This document shows, piece by piece, positions 16,249-25,236 of a DNA stretch of 39,532 nt (within the stretch, counting starts at the first letter, position 1; every line of letters begins with the position of its first letter). The notes beneath the pieces are model-generated. The model was not told where the DNA came from. It worked only from the letters and a program-made list of their open reading frames with translations, and made no database searches. The translations under genes and the position numbers were made by a program. This DNA comes from Bacillota bacterium. Lineage in GTDB: Bacteria; Bacillota; Clostridia; Christensenellales; Aristaeellaceae. The DNA is taken from contig JAEYPB010000029.1 in assembly GCA_023411175.1 (NCBI GenBank), positions 1 through 39,532 of the forward strand. Direction: 5' to 3'.

Positions 16249-16827
16249 ATGCCCCTGTTTCAGGATTTCGGTAGGCGCGTGTCCGAGGTGGCCAAAAACG
16301 TCGGTCAGAAAACCGCCGAAGCGGCGGAAGTGGCGCGGATGACGAGTCGCATCGCGGCCAAGGAGGCCGAGATCGAGCAGCTGTTTCTACAGATCGGCAA
16401 GGCCTATTACTCCATGCGCGGAGCGGGCGGCGCGTGCGAAGCGGCCGACCTGTTCTGCCAGAAGGTCACCCAGTTGGAGGAAGAGTGCGAGGCGACGCGC
16501 AGGGAGATCGATGCACTCAAGCGCCAGAGCCGCTGCCCCAACTGCGGCGGCGTACAACCCATCGAAGCCAGCTTCTGCGCCAGCTGCGGAACGAAACTGC
16601 CCAAGCCCGTCCGGCCGGAGCCCGTCCCGGAACCCCAGCCGGAGCCCGAACCCGAACCGGAGGCCCCGCCCGCGCCGGAACCCCAGCCCGAACCAGAGCC
16701 CGAAGCGCCCCAGTCGATGACCGCCGGCAGCGCGGAGATCATCTGGCCCGCGCCCGGGCATGCGCACAAGGAGCCGGAGCCGGAACCGCCCGTAGAGGAA
16801 GCCGCGCCGGAGGAGCCCAAAGAGTAG
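16249..16827 (+). CDS. coiled-coil zinc-ribbon protein with Pro-Glu-rich tail
   Basis: A 192-aa protein. Residues 1-95 are helical and charged (KTAEAAEVARMTSRIAAKEA, then VTQLEEECEATRREIDAL), followed by a zinc ribbon CPNCGG...FCASCGTKL (C-x2-C-x15-C-x2-C). The last 80 residues are mostly P-E dipeptides (PEPQPEPEPEPEAP and similar). No signal peptide or membrane segment. Clostridial genomes carry many such helical plus zinc-ribbon proteins of unknown role. GAGGTG precedes the ATG. It is followed by a very clear terminator, so it is a single-gene unit. A small hairpin (GGCGGCA/TGCCGCC around 16190-16210) lies upstream. Confidence 0.85.
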   Translation: MPLFQDFGRRVSEVAKNVGQKTAEAAEVARMTSRIAAKEAEIEQLFLQIGKAYYSMRGAGGACEAADLFCQKVTQLEEECEATRREIDALKRQSRCPNCGGVQPIEASFCASCGTKLPKPVRPEPVPEPQPEPEPEPEAPPAPEPQPEPEPEAPQSMTAGSAEIIWPAPGHAHKEPEPEPPVEEAAPEEPKE

Positions 16828-16860
16828 CCCTGCGCAGCGGATCAACCGGGTTTTTTGCCG

Positions 16861-16888
16861 AAAGGATGCCGCGAGGCATCCTTTTTTT
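16861..16888 (+). terminator. rho-independent terminator
   Basis: A perfect 10-bp stem (AAAGGATGCC 16861-16870 with GGCATCCTTT 16875-16884), GCGA tetraloop and a continuing T-run. It ends the zinc-ribbon gene. Confidence 0.95.
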
Positions 16889-16921
16889 CTCTATAAATTT
16901 ACACGCGCCTGTATTCCCCAT

Positions 16922-16950
16922 TTGCTTTCGAAGGCGCTTTCGTCTATAAT
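16922..16950 (+). promoter_or_regulatory. sigma-A promoter of the paaK-ior operon
   Basis: TTGCTT (16922-16927), a 17-bp spacer and TATAAT (16945-16950), 64 bases before the ATG at 17015. No riboswitch-like structure is seen in the short leader. Confidence 0.85.
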
Positions 16951-17014
16951 AAATATGTATGTGCATAACCATGCAATCCCCGTAGCACGGAAGAACGGTA
17001 AGGGAGGAACTGCC

Positions 17015-18316
17015 ATGATGTGGAACCTGGCGGTGGAGACCATGAGCCGGGCAGGCATTGAGGCGCTGCAGCTGGAACGGCTCCGTCGCATCGTCTCCCA
17101 CGCCTACGAAAACGTACCTTTTTACAAGGCGAAGATGGACGCGCGCGGCGTCCGGCCGGAGCACATTCAGTCGCTCCGGGACATCGAGCTTCTCGACTTC
17201 ACAGTGAAGAACGACCTTCGGGACAACTATCCCTACGGGCTCTTCGCCGTCCCGATGGACGACGTGGTTCGCATCCACGCCTCCAGCGGCACCACCGGCC
17301 GCCCCATCGTGGCGGGGTATACGGCGGAGGATCTCGCCAACTGGACGGAGTGCGTGGCGCGGCTCGCCACCGCCGGCGGCGCGACGAAGCGCGACATCGC
17401 CCAGGTGTCCTTTGGTTACGGCCTTTTCACCGGCGCGTTCGGCCTGCACCAGGCGCTTGAAAAGATCGGCGCCACCGTCGTGCCCATTTCGAGCGGCAAC
17501 ACCGAGCGCCAGATCACGCTGATGCGGGACTTTGGCTCCACCGTATTGATCTCGACCCCCTCCTACGCCATGTACCTGGCCGAAGTGGCGGAGAAAATGG
17601 GCATGATGGACGAGATCAAGCTGCGCGTGGGGCTGTTCGGCGCGGAAGCGTCCACCCGGGAGATGCGGGACGAACTGGAGCGCCGCTGGGGCATCGTCGC
17701 CACCGAAAACTACGGCCTGACGGAGATTCTCGGCCCCGGCGTAAGCGGTGAGTGCGAGCATAAGTGCGGCATGCACATCAACGAGGATTTCTTCCTCTGC
17801 GAAATCATCGACCCCGAAACCGGCCGGGCGCTGCCTCCGGGCGAGCCGGGCGAGATGGTCATCACCACCCTCACCAAGTGGGCGATGCCGATTCTCAGGT
17901 ACCGCACCCGGGACATCACCCGCATCCTGCCCGAGAAATGCGCCTGCGGCCGGACGAGCTACCGCATGGAGCAGTGCAAGGGCCGCACCGACGACATGCT
18001 CATCATCCGCGGCGTCAACCTGTTCCCCAGCACCATCGAGGGCGTGCTGGTCGGCGCGGAGGGCGCCAGCCCCAACTATGAAATCCACGTGACCCGGGAA
18101 AACTATCTGGACAGGATTGAGGTGCGCGTCGAGATCGACGACCACTTCAACATCGACGATTTCCAGGAAATTGAGCGGCTTCGAAAGTCCGTCATGGCGA
18201 AGCTGCGCTCCGTCTGCCAGCTGGAGATCCCGGTCCGGTTCGTATCGCCCGGCTCGCTCAAGCGCTTTGAGGGCAAGGCGCGCCGCGTGACGGATCTGAG
18301 GGACCAAACCAACTGA
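17015..18316 (+). CDS. paaK: phenylacetate-CoA ligase family enzyme, paralog 1
   Basis: A 433-aa acyl/aryl-CoA ligase of the PaaK type, which forms arylacetyl-CoA from an arylacetate, ATP and CoA, or runs in reverse to conserve ATP. Signature parts are the phosphate loop SSGTTGRPIV (about residue 90), YGLTEILGPGVSGEC, and the C-terminal hinge RTDDMLIIRGVNLFPS. The start at 17015 is set by AGGGAGG 7 bases upstream. A second ligase of the same family lies three genes on. Position directly before iorAB points to aryl acids derived from Phe, Tyr and Trp. The stop is 15 bases before the iorA start. Confidence 0.93.
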   Translation: MMWNLAVETMSRAGIEALQLERLRRIVSHAYENVPFYKAKMDARGVRPEHIQSLRDIELLDFTVKNDLRDNYPYGLFAVPMDDVVRIHASSGTTGRPIVAGYTAEDLANWTECVARLATAGGATKRDIAQVSFGYGLFTGAFGLHQALEKIGATVVPISSGNTERQITLMRDFGSTVLISTPSYAMYLAEVAEKMGMMDEIKLRVGLFGAEASTREMRDELERRWGIVATENYGLTEILGPGVSGECEHKCGMHINEDFFLCEIIDPETGRALPPGEPGEMVITTLTKWAMPILRYRTRDITRILPEKCACGRTSYRMEQCKGRTDDMLIIRGVNLFPSTIEGVLVGAEGASPNYEIHVTRENYLDRIEVRVEIDDHFNIDDFQEIERLRKSVMAKLRSVCQLEIPVRFVSPGSLKRFEGKARRVTDLRDQTN

Positions 18317-18331
18317 CAAAGGATGAACGAA

Positions 18332-20068
18332 ATGAACAAAGCACTTCTGCTGGGCAACGAAGCCATCGCCCGGGGCGCGTGGGAGGCGGGCGTTCGCGTC
18401 GTCAGCTCGTACCCCGGGACCCCGTCCACCGAAATTACCGAAGCCATCTCCCATTACCCGGAAATCTACAGCGAATGGGCGGTCAACGAAAAGGTGTCGC
18501 TTGAGGTCGCTGCCGGCGCATCCGCGGCCGGTGCCCGCGCCATAAGCTGCATGAAGCACGTTGGCCTGAACGTTGCGGCGGACCCGCTGTTCACGCTCAG
18601 TTACACCGGCGTGTCCGGCGGTCTTGTGGTCGTCGTGGCGGACGACCCCGGTATGAACTCCTCCCAGAACGAGCAGGACAGCCGCTGGTACGCCCGCGCG
18701 GCGCTTCTGCCGATGCTGGAGCCCGCCGACAGCGAGGAATGCCGCGCCTTTGTCAAGGAGGCCTTCCAGCTGAGCGAGCGGTTCGACGCGCCTTTTCTCG
18801 TGCGCACCACCACCGCCATCGCCCACGCCCGGTCGATGGTCAGCCTGGAGTCACGGGCGGAAGTCCCCCTCCCCCCCTACAAAAAGGACGTCGCCAAGAA
18901 CGTGATGATGCCCGCGATGGCGCGGGGCCGCCACCTGGTCGTGGAGGCGCGCAGCCGCGCCCTCGCCGATTGGGCGGACGAGACGCCCCTCAACCGCGTG
19001 GAGATGCGCTCTGAAAAAATCGGCGTCGTCTGCTCGGGCGTCGTCTACCAGTACGTGCGGGAGGCGCTGCCCGAGGCGTCGGTTCTGAAGCTGGGCGTCG
19101 TCAACCCGCTGCCGAAAAAACTGATCGAGGACTTCGCCGCGAAGGTGGAGAAGCTCTACGTGATCGAATCGCTGGAGCCGATCTTCGAGGAGCAGATCGC
19201 CGCCTGGGGCGTCCCGATTGCGGGCGGCAAGGCGCTGACGGGCCTTCAGAGCGACCTGTCCGTGCGCCGCATTCAGGCGGCGCTGGGGCTCGACGTTCCC
19301 GAAGCCCGCCCCGAGGAAAAGCTGCCCGGACGGCCGCCGGTCATGTGCTCCGGCTGCCCCCACCGCGGGCCCTTCTACGTGTTGTCGAAGCTGAAGGCCC
19401 GGGTTACCGGCGACATCGGCTGCTACACGCTGGGCGCGCTGGCGCCCCTTTCCTCCATCGACACCGTGCTGTGCATGGGCGCGTCCATCGGCATGGCGCA
19501 GGGCTTCGCCCGCGCCGAGGGAGACGCCTTCGCCGGGAAGACCGTGGCGGTCATCGGCGACAGCACCTTCCTGCATTCGGGCGTGAACAGCCTGATAAAC
19601 GCCGCCTACAACCGCGCCAACGCCGCGGTGCTGATCCTGGACAACCGCACCACCGGCATGACCGGCCACCAGCCCAACCCCGCCACCGGCTTCGACATCC
19701 ACAACAACCCCACCACCGAAATCGACCTTCCCGCCCTGTGCCGCGCCTGCGGCGTGACGGAGGTGGCGTCGGTCGACGCCTTCGACCTCCCCGCCCTCGA
19801 AAAGGCGATGAAGGACGCGATGGCCTACCCCGGCCCGGCGGTGGTCATCGCCCGGCGGGCCTGCGCGCTGCTCGACAAAAAGCGCGCCTACGTGCCCTAC
19901 CGGGTGAACCGCGAAGCCTGCACCGGCTGCATGGCCTGCATGCGGCTGGGCTGCCCCGCCATCGAGAAGGACGGCAAAAAGTCCCGGATCAACGCCGAAA
20001 TGTGCGTCGGCTGCGGCCTTTGCGCGGGCGTGTGCCGGTTCTCGGCCATCGGAAGGGAGGAAGCGTAA
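18332..20068 (+). CDS. iorA: indolepyruvate:ferredoxin oxidoreductase, alpha subunit
   Basis: A 578-aa subunit that oxidatively decarboxylates arylpyruvates to arylacetyl-CoA with ferredoxin as acceptor. Parts in order: pyrimidine-binding N-terminal domain (LLLGNEAIARGAWEAG, SYPGTPSTEI), the thiamine-diphosphate domain (GDIGCYTLG, then GDSTFLHSGVNSL and NRTTGMTGHQPNP), and a C-terminal double [4Fe-4S] domain (CTGCMACMRLGCP and CVGCGLCAGVC). ATG 18332 is preferred over 18323 because AAAGG then sits at 9 bases; the latter has no usable site. It overlaps iorB by one base. Confidence 0.96.
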   Translation: MNKALLLGNEAIARGAWEAGVRVVSSYPGTPSTEITEAISHYPEIYSEWAVNEKVSLEVAAGASAAGARAISCMKHVGLNVAADPLFTLSYTGVSGGLVVVVADDPGMNSSQNEQDSRWYARAALLPMLEPADSEECRAFVKEAFQLSERFDAPFLVRTTTAIAHARSMVSLESRAEVPLPPYKKDVAKNVMMPAMARGRHLVVEARSRALADWADETPLNRVEMRSEKIGVVCSGVVYQYVREALPEASVLKLGVVNPLPKKLIEDFAAKVEKLYVIESLEPIFEEQIAAWGVPIAGGKALTGLQSDLSVRRIQAALGLDVPEARPEEKLPGRPPVMCSGCPHRGPFYVLSKLKARVTGDIGCYTLGALAPLSSIDTVLCMGASIGMAQGFARAEGDAFAGKTVAVIGDSTFLHSGVNSLINAAYNRANAAVLILDNRTTGMTGHQPNPATGFDIHNNPTTEIDLPALCRACGVTEVASVDAFDLPALEKAMKDAMAYPGPAVVIARRACALLDKKRAYVPYRVNREACTGCMACMRLGCPAIEKDGKKSRINAEMCVGCGLCAGVCRFSAIGREEA

Positions 20069-20646
20069 TGGACGCAAGCATCGTCATCGTCGGCGTCGGC
20101 GGGCAGGGCACCCTCCTCGCCAGCCGCATTCTGGGCGCGCTTGCCGGCGAGCTGGGCGCTGATGTCAAGGTCAGCGAAGTGCACGGCATGGCGCAGCGCG
20201 GCGGCAACGTCATCACCCATGTGCGCATCGGGTCGGGCATCCATTCGCCGCTGGTGGAACCCGGCGGCGCGGACTACCTGCTGGCCTTCGAGCTTCTTGA
20301 AGCGCTCCGCGCGCTGCCATACCTGAAAAAGGACGGCACGCTGATCTTGAACACCCAGAGGATTTCGCCGATGCCGGTCATCACCGGCGCGGCCGCGTAC
20401 CCGGAGGACATCACCGAAAAGCTGTCCGGCGCCTGCCGGGCCGTCCAGATGGACGCGCTGGCGCTGGCCCAACGGGCGGGCGACGGCCGGTCGGTGAACC
20501 TCGCGCTGCTGGGCGCGCTCTGTCGCCTGACGAAGACCGACCCGGCGCTGTGGCACAGCGCGATCGAGGCCTGCGTGCCGCAAAAAACGCTGCCGGTGAA
20601 CCTAGCCGCATTCGAACTGGGCTATGAGGAGGTACCAAACGCATGA
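20068..20646 (+). CDS. iorB: indolepyruvate:ferredoxin oxidoreductase, beta subunit
   Basis: A 192-aa gamma-type pyruvate oxidoreductase domain. Motifs are VGVGGQGTLLASRILG, EVHGMAQRGGNVITHVRIG and the C-terminal KTLPVNLAAFELGYE. It pairs with IorA to form the arylpyruvate oxidoreductase. The ATG is on a TAATG junction with iorA and its end overlaps paralog 2 of paaK (ATGA), so the three genes are tightly coupled. Confidence 0.95.
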   Translation: MDASIVIVGVGGQGTLLASRILGALAGELGADVKVSEVHGMAQRGGNVITHVRIGSGIHSPLVEPGGADYLLAFELLEALRALPYLKKDGTLILNTQRISPMPVITGAAAYPEDITEKLSGACRAVQMDALALAQRAGDGRSVNLALLGALCRLTKTDPALWHSAIEACVPQKTLPVNLAAFELGYEEVPNA

Positions 20647-21959
20647 GGTCCCGCGAAATGAAAACTTGGAACCCCGCGGCGGAATGCATGGACCGCGAAC
20701 AGCTCCGCAAGCTTCAGGGCGAACGGCTGAAGGCCACCGTGAAGCGCGTGTACGACCACGTGCCGATGTACCGCCAGCGCATGATCGATAAGGGCGTCGA
20801 GCCGGGCGATATCCGCTCCATCGACGACCTGAAGCTCCTGCCCTTCACCGACAAGCCGGACCTTCGGGACCAGTTCCCCTACGGCCTGTTCGCAGAGCCG
20901 TTGAAAAACATCGTGCGCATTCAGGGCTCTTCCGGCACCACCGGCATGCCGATCGTGGCGGGCTACACCCAAAACGACATCGACGTCTGGACCGAGGGCA
21001 TGGCCCGTACCATGACCGCCGCAGGGGCGGATGAAAACGACATCATCCAGGTTGCCTACGGCTACGGCCTCTTTACCGGCGGCCTGGGCGCGCACCAGGG
21101 CGCGAGCCGGGTAGGCGCCACCGTCATCCCCATGTCCGGCGGCAACACCCCCCGCCAGATTGCGATGATGAAGGCGCTGGGCACCACGGTTCTGTGCTGC
21201 ACCCCCTCCTACGCGCTGCACCTGGGCGAGACCATCCGCGAGATGGGCATCCCGCTGTCGGACTTCAAGCTCAAGGCCGGCGCGTTCGGCGCGGAGCCCT
21301 GGAGCGAGAACATCCGCAGCCGCATCGAGGAACTTCTCGAAATCGACGCGCTGGACATCTACGGCCTGACCGAGATCACCGGCCCCGGCGTTTCGTTCGA
21401 ATGCCTCATGAAGCACGGCATGCACGTCAACGAGGATCACTTCGTTCCGGAGATCATCGACCCCGACACGCTGGAGCCGCTGCCCTACGGCGAGCGCGGC
21501 GAGCTGGTATTCTCGACCATCACCAAGGAAGGCATGCCGATGCTGCGCTACCGCACCCACGACCTGTGCCGCCTGAACGCGGAGAAGTGCGAATGCGGCC
21601 GCACCCTGGTCAGGATGGACCGCATCCTCGGCCGCACCGACGACATGCTCATCATCCGCGGCGTCAACGTGTTTCCCAGCCAGGTGGAGACGGTTCTGAC
21701 CTCCATCTCCGGCGCGACGCCCCATTTCCTCATGGTCGTCGAGCGCGCCGGCACCACCGACAGCCTTGAAATCCAGGTGGAGGCCACCGAGGAGCTCTTC
21801 GCCGACACCGTGGGCCAAATGCAGGCGCTGCAAAAGCGGATCATCGAGAGCATGAAGTCCACGCTGGGCCTCTCCGCCGACATCAAGCTGGTCGCCCCCA
21901 AGACGATCCCGCGCTTTGAGGGCAAGGCGCGCCGCGTGATCGACAACCGCAAGCTGTGA
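20643..21959 (+). CDS. paaK: phenylacetate-CoA ligase family enzyme, paralog 2
   Basis: A 438-aa ligase clearly related to the first copy (SSGTTGMPIVAGYT, YGLTEITGPGVSFEC, RTDDMLIIRGVNVFPS, and the end FEGKARRVIDN). A strong GAGGAGGT lies 9 bases before ATG 20643; an internal Met at 20658 is possible. Two ligases flanking one oxidoreductase may handle different aryl acids, or one may load substrate while the other recovers ATP from arylacetyl-CoA; this is inference. Confidence 0.93.
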   Translation: MRSREMKTWNPAAECMDREQLRKLQGERLKATVKRVYDHVPMYRQRMIDKGVEPGDIRSIDDLKLLPFTDKPDLRDQFPYGLFAEPLKNIVRIQGSSGTTGMPIVAGYTQNDIDVWTEGMARTMTAAGADENDIIQVAYGYGLFTGGLGAHQGASRVGATVIPMSGGNTPRQIAMMKALGTTVLCCTPSYALHLGETIREMGIPLSDFKLKAGAFGAEPWSENIRSRIEELLEIDALDIYGLTEITGPGVSFECLMKHGMHVNEDHFVPEIIDPDTLEPLPYGERGELVFSTITKEGMPMLRYRTHDLCRLNAEKCECGRTLVRMDRILGRTDDMLIIRGVNVFPSQVETVLTSISGATPHFLMVVERAGTTDSLEIQVEATEELFADTVGQMQALQKRIIESMKSTLGLSADIKLVAPKTIPRFEGKARRVIDNRKL

Positions 21960-21991
21960 CCGGGAAAATGTGGAAGTAGGAGGGAACGAAC

Positions 21992-22423
21992 ATGTACGTC
22001 AAGCAGGTTTCGGTATTCCTCGAGAACAAAAAGGGCAGTTTGACCGGGCTTACGAGGATCTTAAGCGACAGCGGCATCGACCTGATCGCGCTTTCCATCG
22101 CTGATACCGAGCAATACGGCATTCTGCGCTGCATCATGACCGATACCGACAAGGGCGTTAAGGCGCTGAAGGACGCGGGCTACGTCGTCCGGCTCACCGA
22201 TGTCGTGGCGGTCTGCGTTCCAGATGTGCCCGGCGGGCTGAACTCGGTGCTGGAGCTTTTGACCGATAACGACATCTCCGTCGAATACGTGTACTCCTTC
22301 GTGCGCTCCACCGGCAGCCACGCGCTGGTCATCTTCCACCTGTCCGACATTGAGAAGGGCCTCAGGGTCCTGACCGAGCGCGGCGTAAAGCTGCTCGACA
22401 ACGACCAGGTGCGCTCACTGTGA
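21992..22423 (+). CDS. tandem ACT-domain protein
   Basis: A 143-aa protein made of two ACT domains (first: QVSVFLENKKGSLTGLTRIL; second: AVCVPDVPGGLNSVLELLTD). ACT domains bind amino acids and act as sensors. There is no enzyme or DNA-binding domain attached. Stand-alone ACT proteins are often linked to ior/paaK genes in anaerobes, so a sensor of aromatic amino acids for this pathway is plausible. The ATG has AGGAGGG upstream. Its TGA overlaps the GTG start of alr. Confidence 0.9.
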   Translation: MYVKQVSVFLENKKGSLTGLTRILSDSGIDLIALSIADTEQYGILRCIMTDTDKGVKALKDAGYVVRLTDVVAVCVPDVPGGLNSVLELLTDNDISVEYVYSFVRSTGSHALVIFHLSDIEKGLRVLTERGVKLLDNDQVRSL

Positions 22424-23538
22424 TCACCGCTTACCGTAGAACTGCACTGCGCGTTTCCGGCAAGGCGCTGATGGAAAACGCCCGGCTGATCCGCCGCCAT
22501 CTTCAGGGCAAGGCCCGCCTGATGGCGGTGGTCAAGGCCGACGCCTATGGCCACGGCCTCATCCCGACGGCAAAGGTAGAGCTCGCCGCCGGCGCGGACT
22601 ACCTGGCCGTGGCGCTGGCGGAGGAGGGCGTGACCCTGCGCGAGGCCGGCGTCAAGGCGCCCATCCTGGTATTGGGCGGCTCCGCGCCGGAAGCGCTGAA
22701 CGCCGCCGTGCACCACCACCTGGCGCAGGCGGTGTACGCGGCGGAAGACGTCAAAACCCTGCAGCGGGAGGCCGCGCGCCTCGACACCGTCGCCCACGCC
22801 CACCTCAAGATCGACACCGGCATGACCCGCATCGGCGTCCGAGGCGGCGCGGCGCTGGATGAAGTGCTGGCCGCGTTCAAGGACTGCCCCCGCGTCAAGC
22901 TGGAGGGCGTGTTCACCCACTTCGCCGCGGCGGACGACGACCCGGAGTATACCCGCGCCCAGAACGCCCGCTTTGTTGAGGCGGTGGCGCGCATCCGCGC
23001 GGAGGGTGTGAAGCCCATCGTTCACGCCGCCGCCAGCGAGGCCGCGCTCAGGGACCCCACGCTGTGGCACGACATGGTGCGCCCCGGCATCGCGCTCTAC
23101 GGCGCATCGGTTCGGCACCTCTTGCCCGGCCTCACCCCGGCGCAGACCCTCTCCACCCGCCCGGTCCGGCTGTCGCCCGTTCCGACGGGCGAAACTGTCG
23201 GCTATGGCCGCACGTTCAAGACCGAGCGGGACAGCCTCATCATGACGCTGCCCATCGGCTACGGCGACGGCTACCCCCGCCTTCTCTCAAACCGCGCCCA
23301 TGTGCTGGTCCGGGGAAAGCGCGCGCCGCTGGTCGGCCGCGTATGCATGGATATGATCATGGCGGATGTCACCGACATCCCCGGCGTCACGGCGGAGGAC
23401 GAGGTGGTGCTCCTCGGCGCTCAGGGCGCGGAGCGCATCACGCCGGACGAGCTGGCGATGCTGACCGGCACCATCCCCTATGAGATCATGCTGGGCTTCA
23501 GCCCCCGCGTGACGCGAGTTTTCGATGATGTGCGATAA
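22420..23538 (+). CDS. alr: alanine racemase
   Basis: A 372-aa PLP enzyme making D-alanine for peptidoglycan. Motifs are VVKADAYGHG with the PLP lysine, KIDTGMTRIG, VGYGRTF (the catalytic tyrosine region), LPIGYGDGYPR and CMDMIMADVT. GTG start at 22420, with AGGTG 8 bases before it, overlaps the ACT gene stop. It is a housekeeping gene apparently carried by the ior operon, and its end overlaps the next gene by 14 bases. Confidence 0.96.
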   Translation: MITAYRRTALRVSGKALMENARLIRRHLQGKARLMAVVKADAYGHGLIPTAKVELAAGADYLAVALAEEGVTLREAGVKAPILVLGGSAPEALNAAVHHHLAQAVYAAEDVKTLQREAARLDTVAHAHLKIDTGMTRIGVRGGAALDEVLAAFKDCPRVKLEGVFTHFAAADDDPEYTRAQNARFVEAVARIRAEGVKPIVHAAASEAALRDPTLWHDMVRPGIALYGASVRHLLPGLTPAQTLSTRPVRLSPVPTGETVGYGRTFKTERDSLIMTLPIGYGDGYPRLLSNRAHVLVRGKRAPLVGRVCMDMIMADVTDIPGVTAEDEVVLLGAQGAERITPDELAMLTGTIPYEIMLGFSPRVTRVFDDVR

Positions 23539-24064
23539 AGCCTCTCTCCGGGCGCAAATGCGCGAAATGCGCGCTTCCATGGCCGACGGGGAAAAATCCG
23601 ATCTGGCCGCGAAGCGCCTCCTCGCGCTGCCCCAATACGTAAGCGCCGGAGTCATACTCCTGTACCACGCGGTGGGCGGCGAGGCGGAAACCGCCGAACT
23701 GATCCGCCGGGCGCGGGCGGACGGCAAGACCGTGTGCCTGCCCGCGATCACCGGAAGGGGCGTCATGGAAGCGAGGCGGGCGGACAGGCTCGTCCCCGGC
23801 CCCTACGGCATCCCTTCCCCCGAAGGGCCCGTCTTCCCGCCTGAAGCAATCGATTTTCTCGTCGTGCCGGGCCTCGCGTTTGACCGCGCCTGCCACCGGC
23901 TCGGCCAGGGTGGCGGCTACTACGACCGCTACCTGCCCCGCGCCCGGGGCTACGCCGCCGGGCTCGCCTTCGAATGGCAGATGGTCGGCCGCCTGCCGCT
24001 GGAGGCGCACGACGCGCAGCTCGACTGCGTGGCCACCGAAAAGGCGCTGTATTTCCGGCCCTGA
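23525..24064 (+). CDS. 5-formyltetrahydrofolate cyclo-ligase
   Basis: A 179-aa enzyme converting 5-formyl-THF to 5,10-methenyl-THF with ATP. The basic N-terminus (KASLRAQMREMRASM) and the late motif HRLGQGGGYYDRYL are diagnostic. The start is one of two adjacent ATGs (23525 or 23528) inside the end of alr, so translation is probably coupled. Length is normal. No terminator-like hairpin with a T-run follows before the next gene at 24222; a small TTCCGGC/GCCGGAA hairpin (24148-24167) is present. Confidence 0.94.
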   Translation: MMCDKASLRAQMREMRASMADGEKSDLAAKRLLALPQYVSAGVILLYHAVGGEAETAELIRRARADGKTVCLPAITGRGVMEARRADRLVPGPYGIPSPEGPVFPPEAIDFLVVPGLAFDRACHRLGQGGGYYDRYLPRARGYAAGLAFEWQMVGRLPLEAHDAQLDCVATEKALYFRP

Positions 24065-24221
24065 GGCTGGGCGCTGAAATCCGCCGCGCGCCTATCCCGC
24101 GCGAGGGGAACCCGCGTGCCAAAATCCTCACCTTCTAAGGAATCCGTTTCCGGCGCGTTTGCCGGAATTGGGATATGAACTACACCGATCGCTCGGCCCT
24201 ATATGGCCATTGGGAGGCACC

Positions 24222-25061
24222 ATGCGCGAAGGCATCATGTTCGGAGTCCGCATCCTGGGGAAATATTTTGTCATGCTTCTTCTGAGCCTCATGTTCCTCG
24301 GGATGATTCCCCGGGAGCAGCTGTGGCTGCAGGCGATTCTGAACGCCGCGATTCTGGCGGGCTTCGCGCTGCTCACGCTCAACGAGGCGGGCACGCTGGG
24401 CGAGCGCGCGGAGACGCTTCGCGTGTCGCTTGACGCCCGGCGCAAGGAAGGCTCTCCGGTGGACCCCTCCCTCGAGGCGAAGAGCTACCGGCCGTCCATC
24501 GCCTTTACGGGCTTTCTGGTGGCGGCGCTGCCGCTCTTCATCATCGCGCTTCTAAACCTCGCGTCGCTTCCGTCCCACCCCGAATCGCTGGACCCGAGCA
24601 ACTTCGCGGCCGTCGAGGAAGCGCTGCCGGAGGAAGGCACGCTGCCCGCCGAGAGCACTTTGCCGGAGGCAGCCGCGCAGGATGCGGCCGAAGCCACCCC
24701 CGCGCCGGAAGCCGAACCGGCAGCGCCGGAAGCCGAACCGGCAGCGCCGGAGGCAGAACCGGCAGCGCCGGACGCAGAGCCGGCCGTTCCGGAGGTCCGG
24801 CTCAACATCTTCAACACCATCGCACGGGTGGCGTTTTCGCCGTTCATCGCGCTGTACGGCCTTCTGTCCGAGCAGCTGCTTGCCCTGTATGTGCTGATGG
24901 CGCTCCTCTCGTTCTTCCTGCCCGCCTTCGCGCTGGCGGGTTACCTGGGCGGCCCGAAGCTCCGGGAGAAGAAGCTCGAGGCCATCAAAAAGGGCATCCG
25001 CGCCAAGAAGCGCAAGGAGAAGCGCGCGCGCAAGCCCTCAGGCCCGAAGCCGGAGGTGTAA
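24222..25061 (+). CDS. membrane protein with Ala-Pro-Glu repeat loop
   Basis: A 279-aa protein of unknown function. Hydrophobic segments lie near residues 8-30 and 35-48, around 90-110, and 190-235, so about four or five membrane passes. The loop between the third and the later segments (about 115-195) is low complexity and contains four 7-residue repeats (APEAEPA). The last 40 residues are very basic (KKLEAIKKGIRAKKRKEKRA), probably cytoplasmic. The start at 24222 is set by GGGAGG upstream; an in-frame ATG at 24159 would add a poor N-terminus. No family recognised. Confidence 0.8.
   Translation: MREGIMFGVRILGKYFVMLLLSLMFLGMIPREQLWLQAILNAAILAGFALLTLNEAGTLGERAETLRVSLDARRKEGSPVDPSLEAKSYRPSIAFTGFLVAALPLFIIALLNLASLPSHPESLDPSNFAAVEEALPEEGTLPAESTLPEAAAQDAAEATPAPEAEPAAPEAEPAAPEAEPAAPDAEPAVPEVRLNIFNTIARVAFSPFIALYGLLSEQLLALYVLMALLSFFLPAFALAGYLGGPKLREKKLEAIKKGIRAKKRKEKRARKPSGPKPEV
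24702..24785 (+). repeat. 21-bp tandem repeat, four units, in coding sequence
   Basis: Four head-to-tail 21-bp units (24702, 24723, 24744, 24765) encode APEAEPA four times. The first two units are identical in DNA and the others diverge at a few bases, which suggests recent slippage expansion in the extracytoplasmic loop. Confidence 0.9.
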
Positions 25062-25183
25062 CCGCCGCCGGACGCGACCATTCCCGGCGCCTTGCAGGAC
25101 GCCTAGGGCTTCCGTGGTCCGCTCCGCATTGCCGCTATCGCGGGTGACCGTCGCATGCGATCGCCCAAGCGCTGGCATAAATC

Positions 25184-25212
25184 TTGTCAGCAGGTAGAAA
25201 CTATGCTATAAT
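25184..25212 (+). promoter_or_regulatory. sigma-A promoter of rsmD-coaD
   Basis: TTGTCA (25184-25189), a 17-bp spacer and TATAAT (25207-25212) with an extended TGC before it. It lies 24 bases before the rsmD ATG. Confidence 0.88.
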
Positions 25213-25236
25213 GCGCAGGTAACGGGTGGTGTTTGA

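Noticed and set aside
16739..18826. 695-codon minus-strand frame opposite the first paaK
   Set aside because: It crosses a perfect plus-strand terminator and promoter and has shadow composition; paaK motifs are clear on the plus strand.
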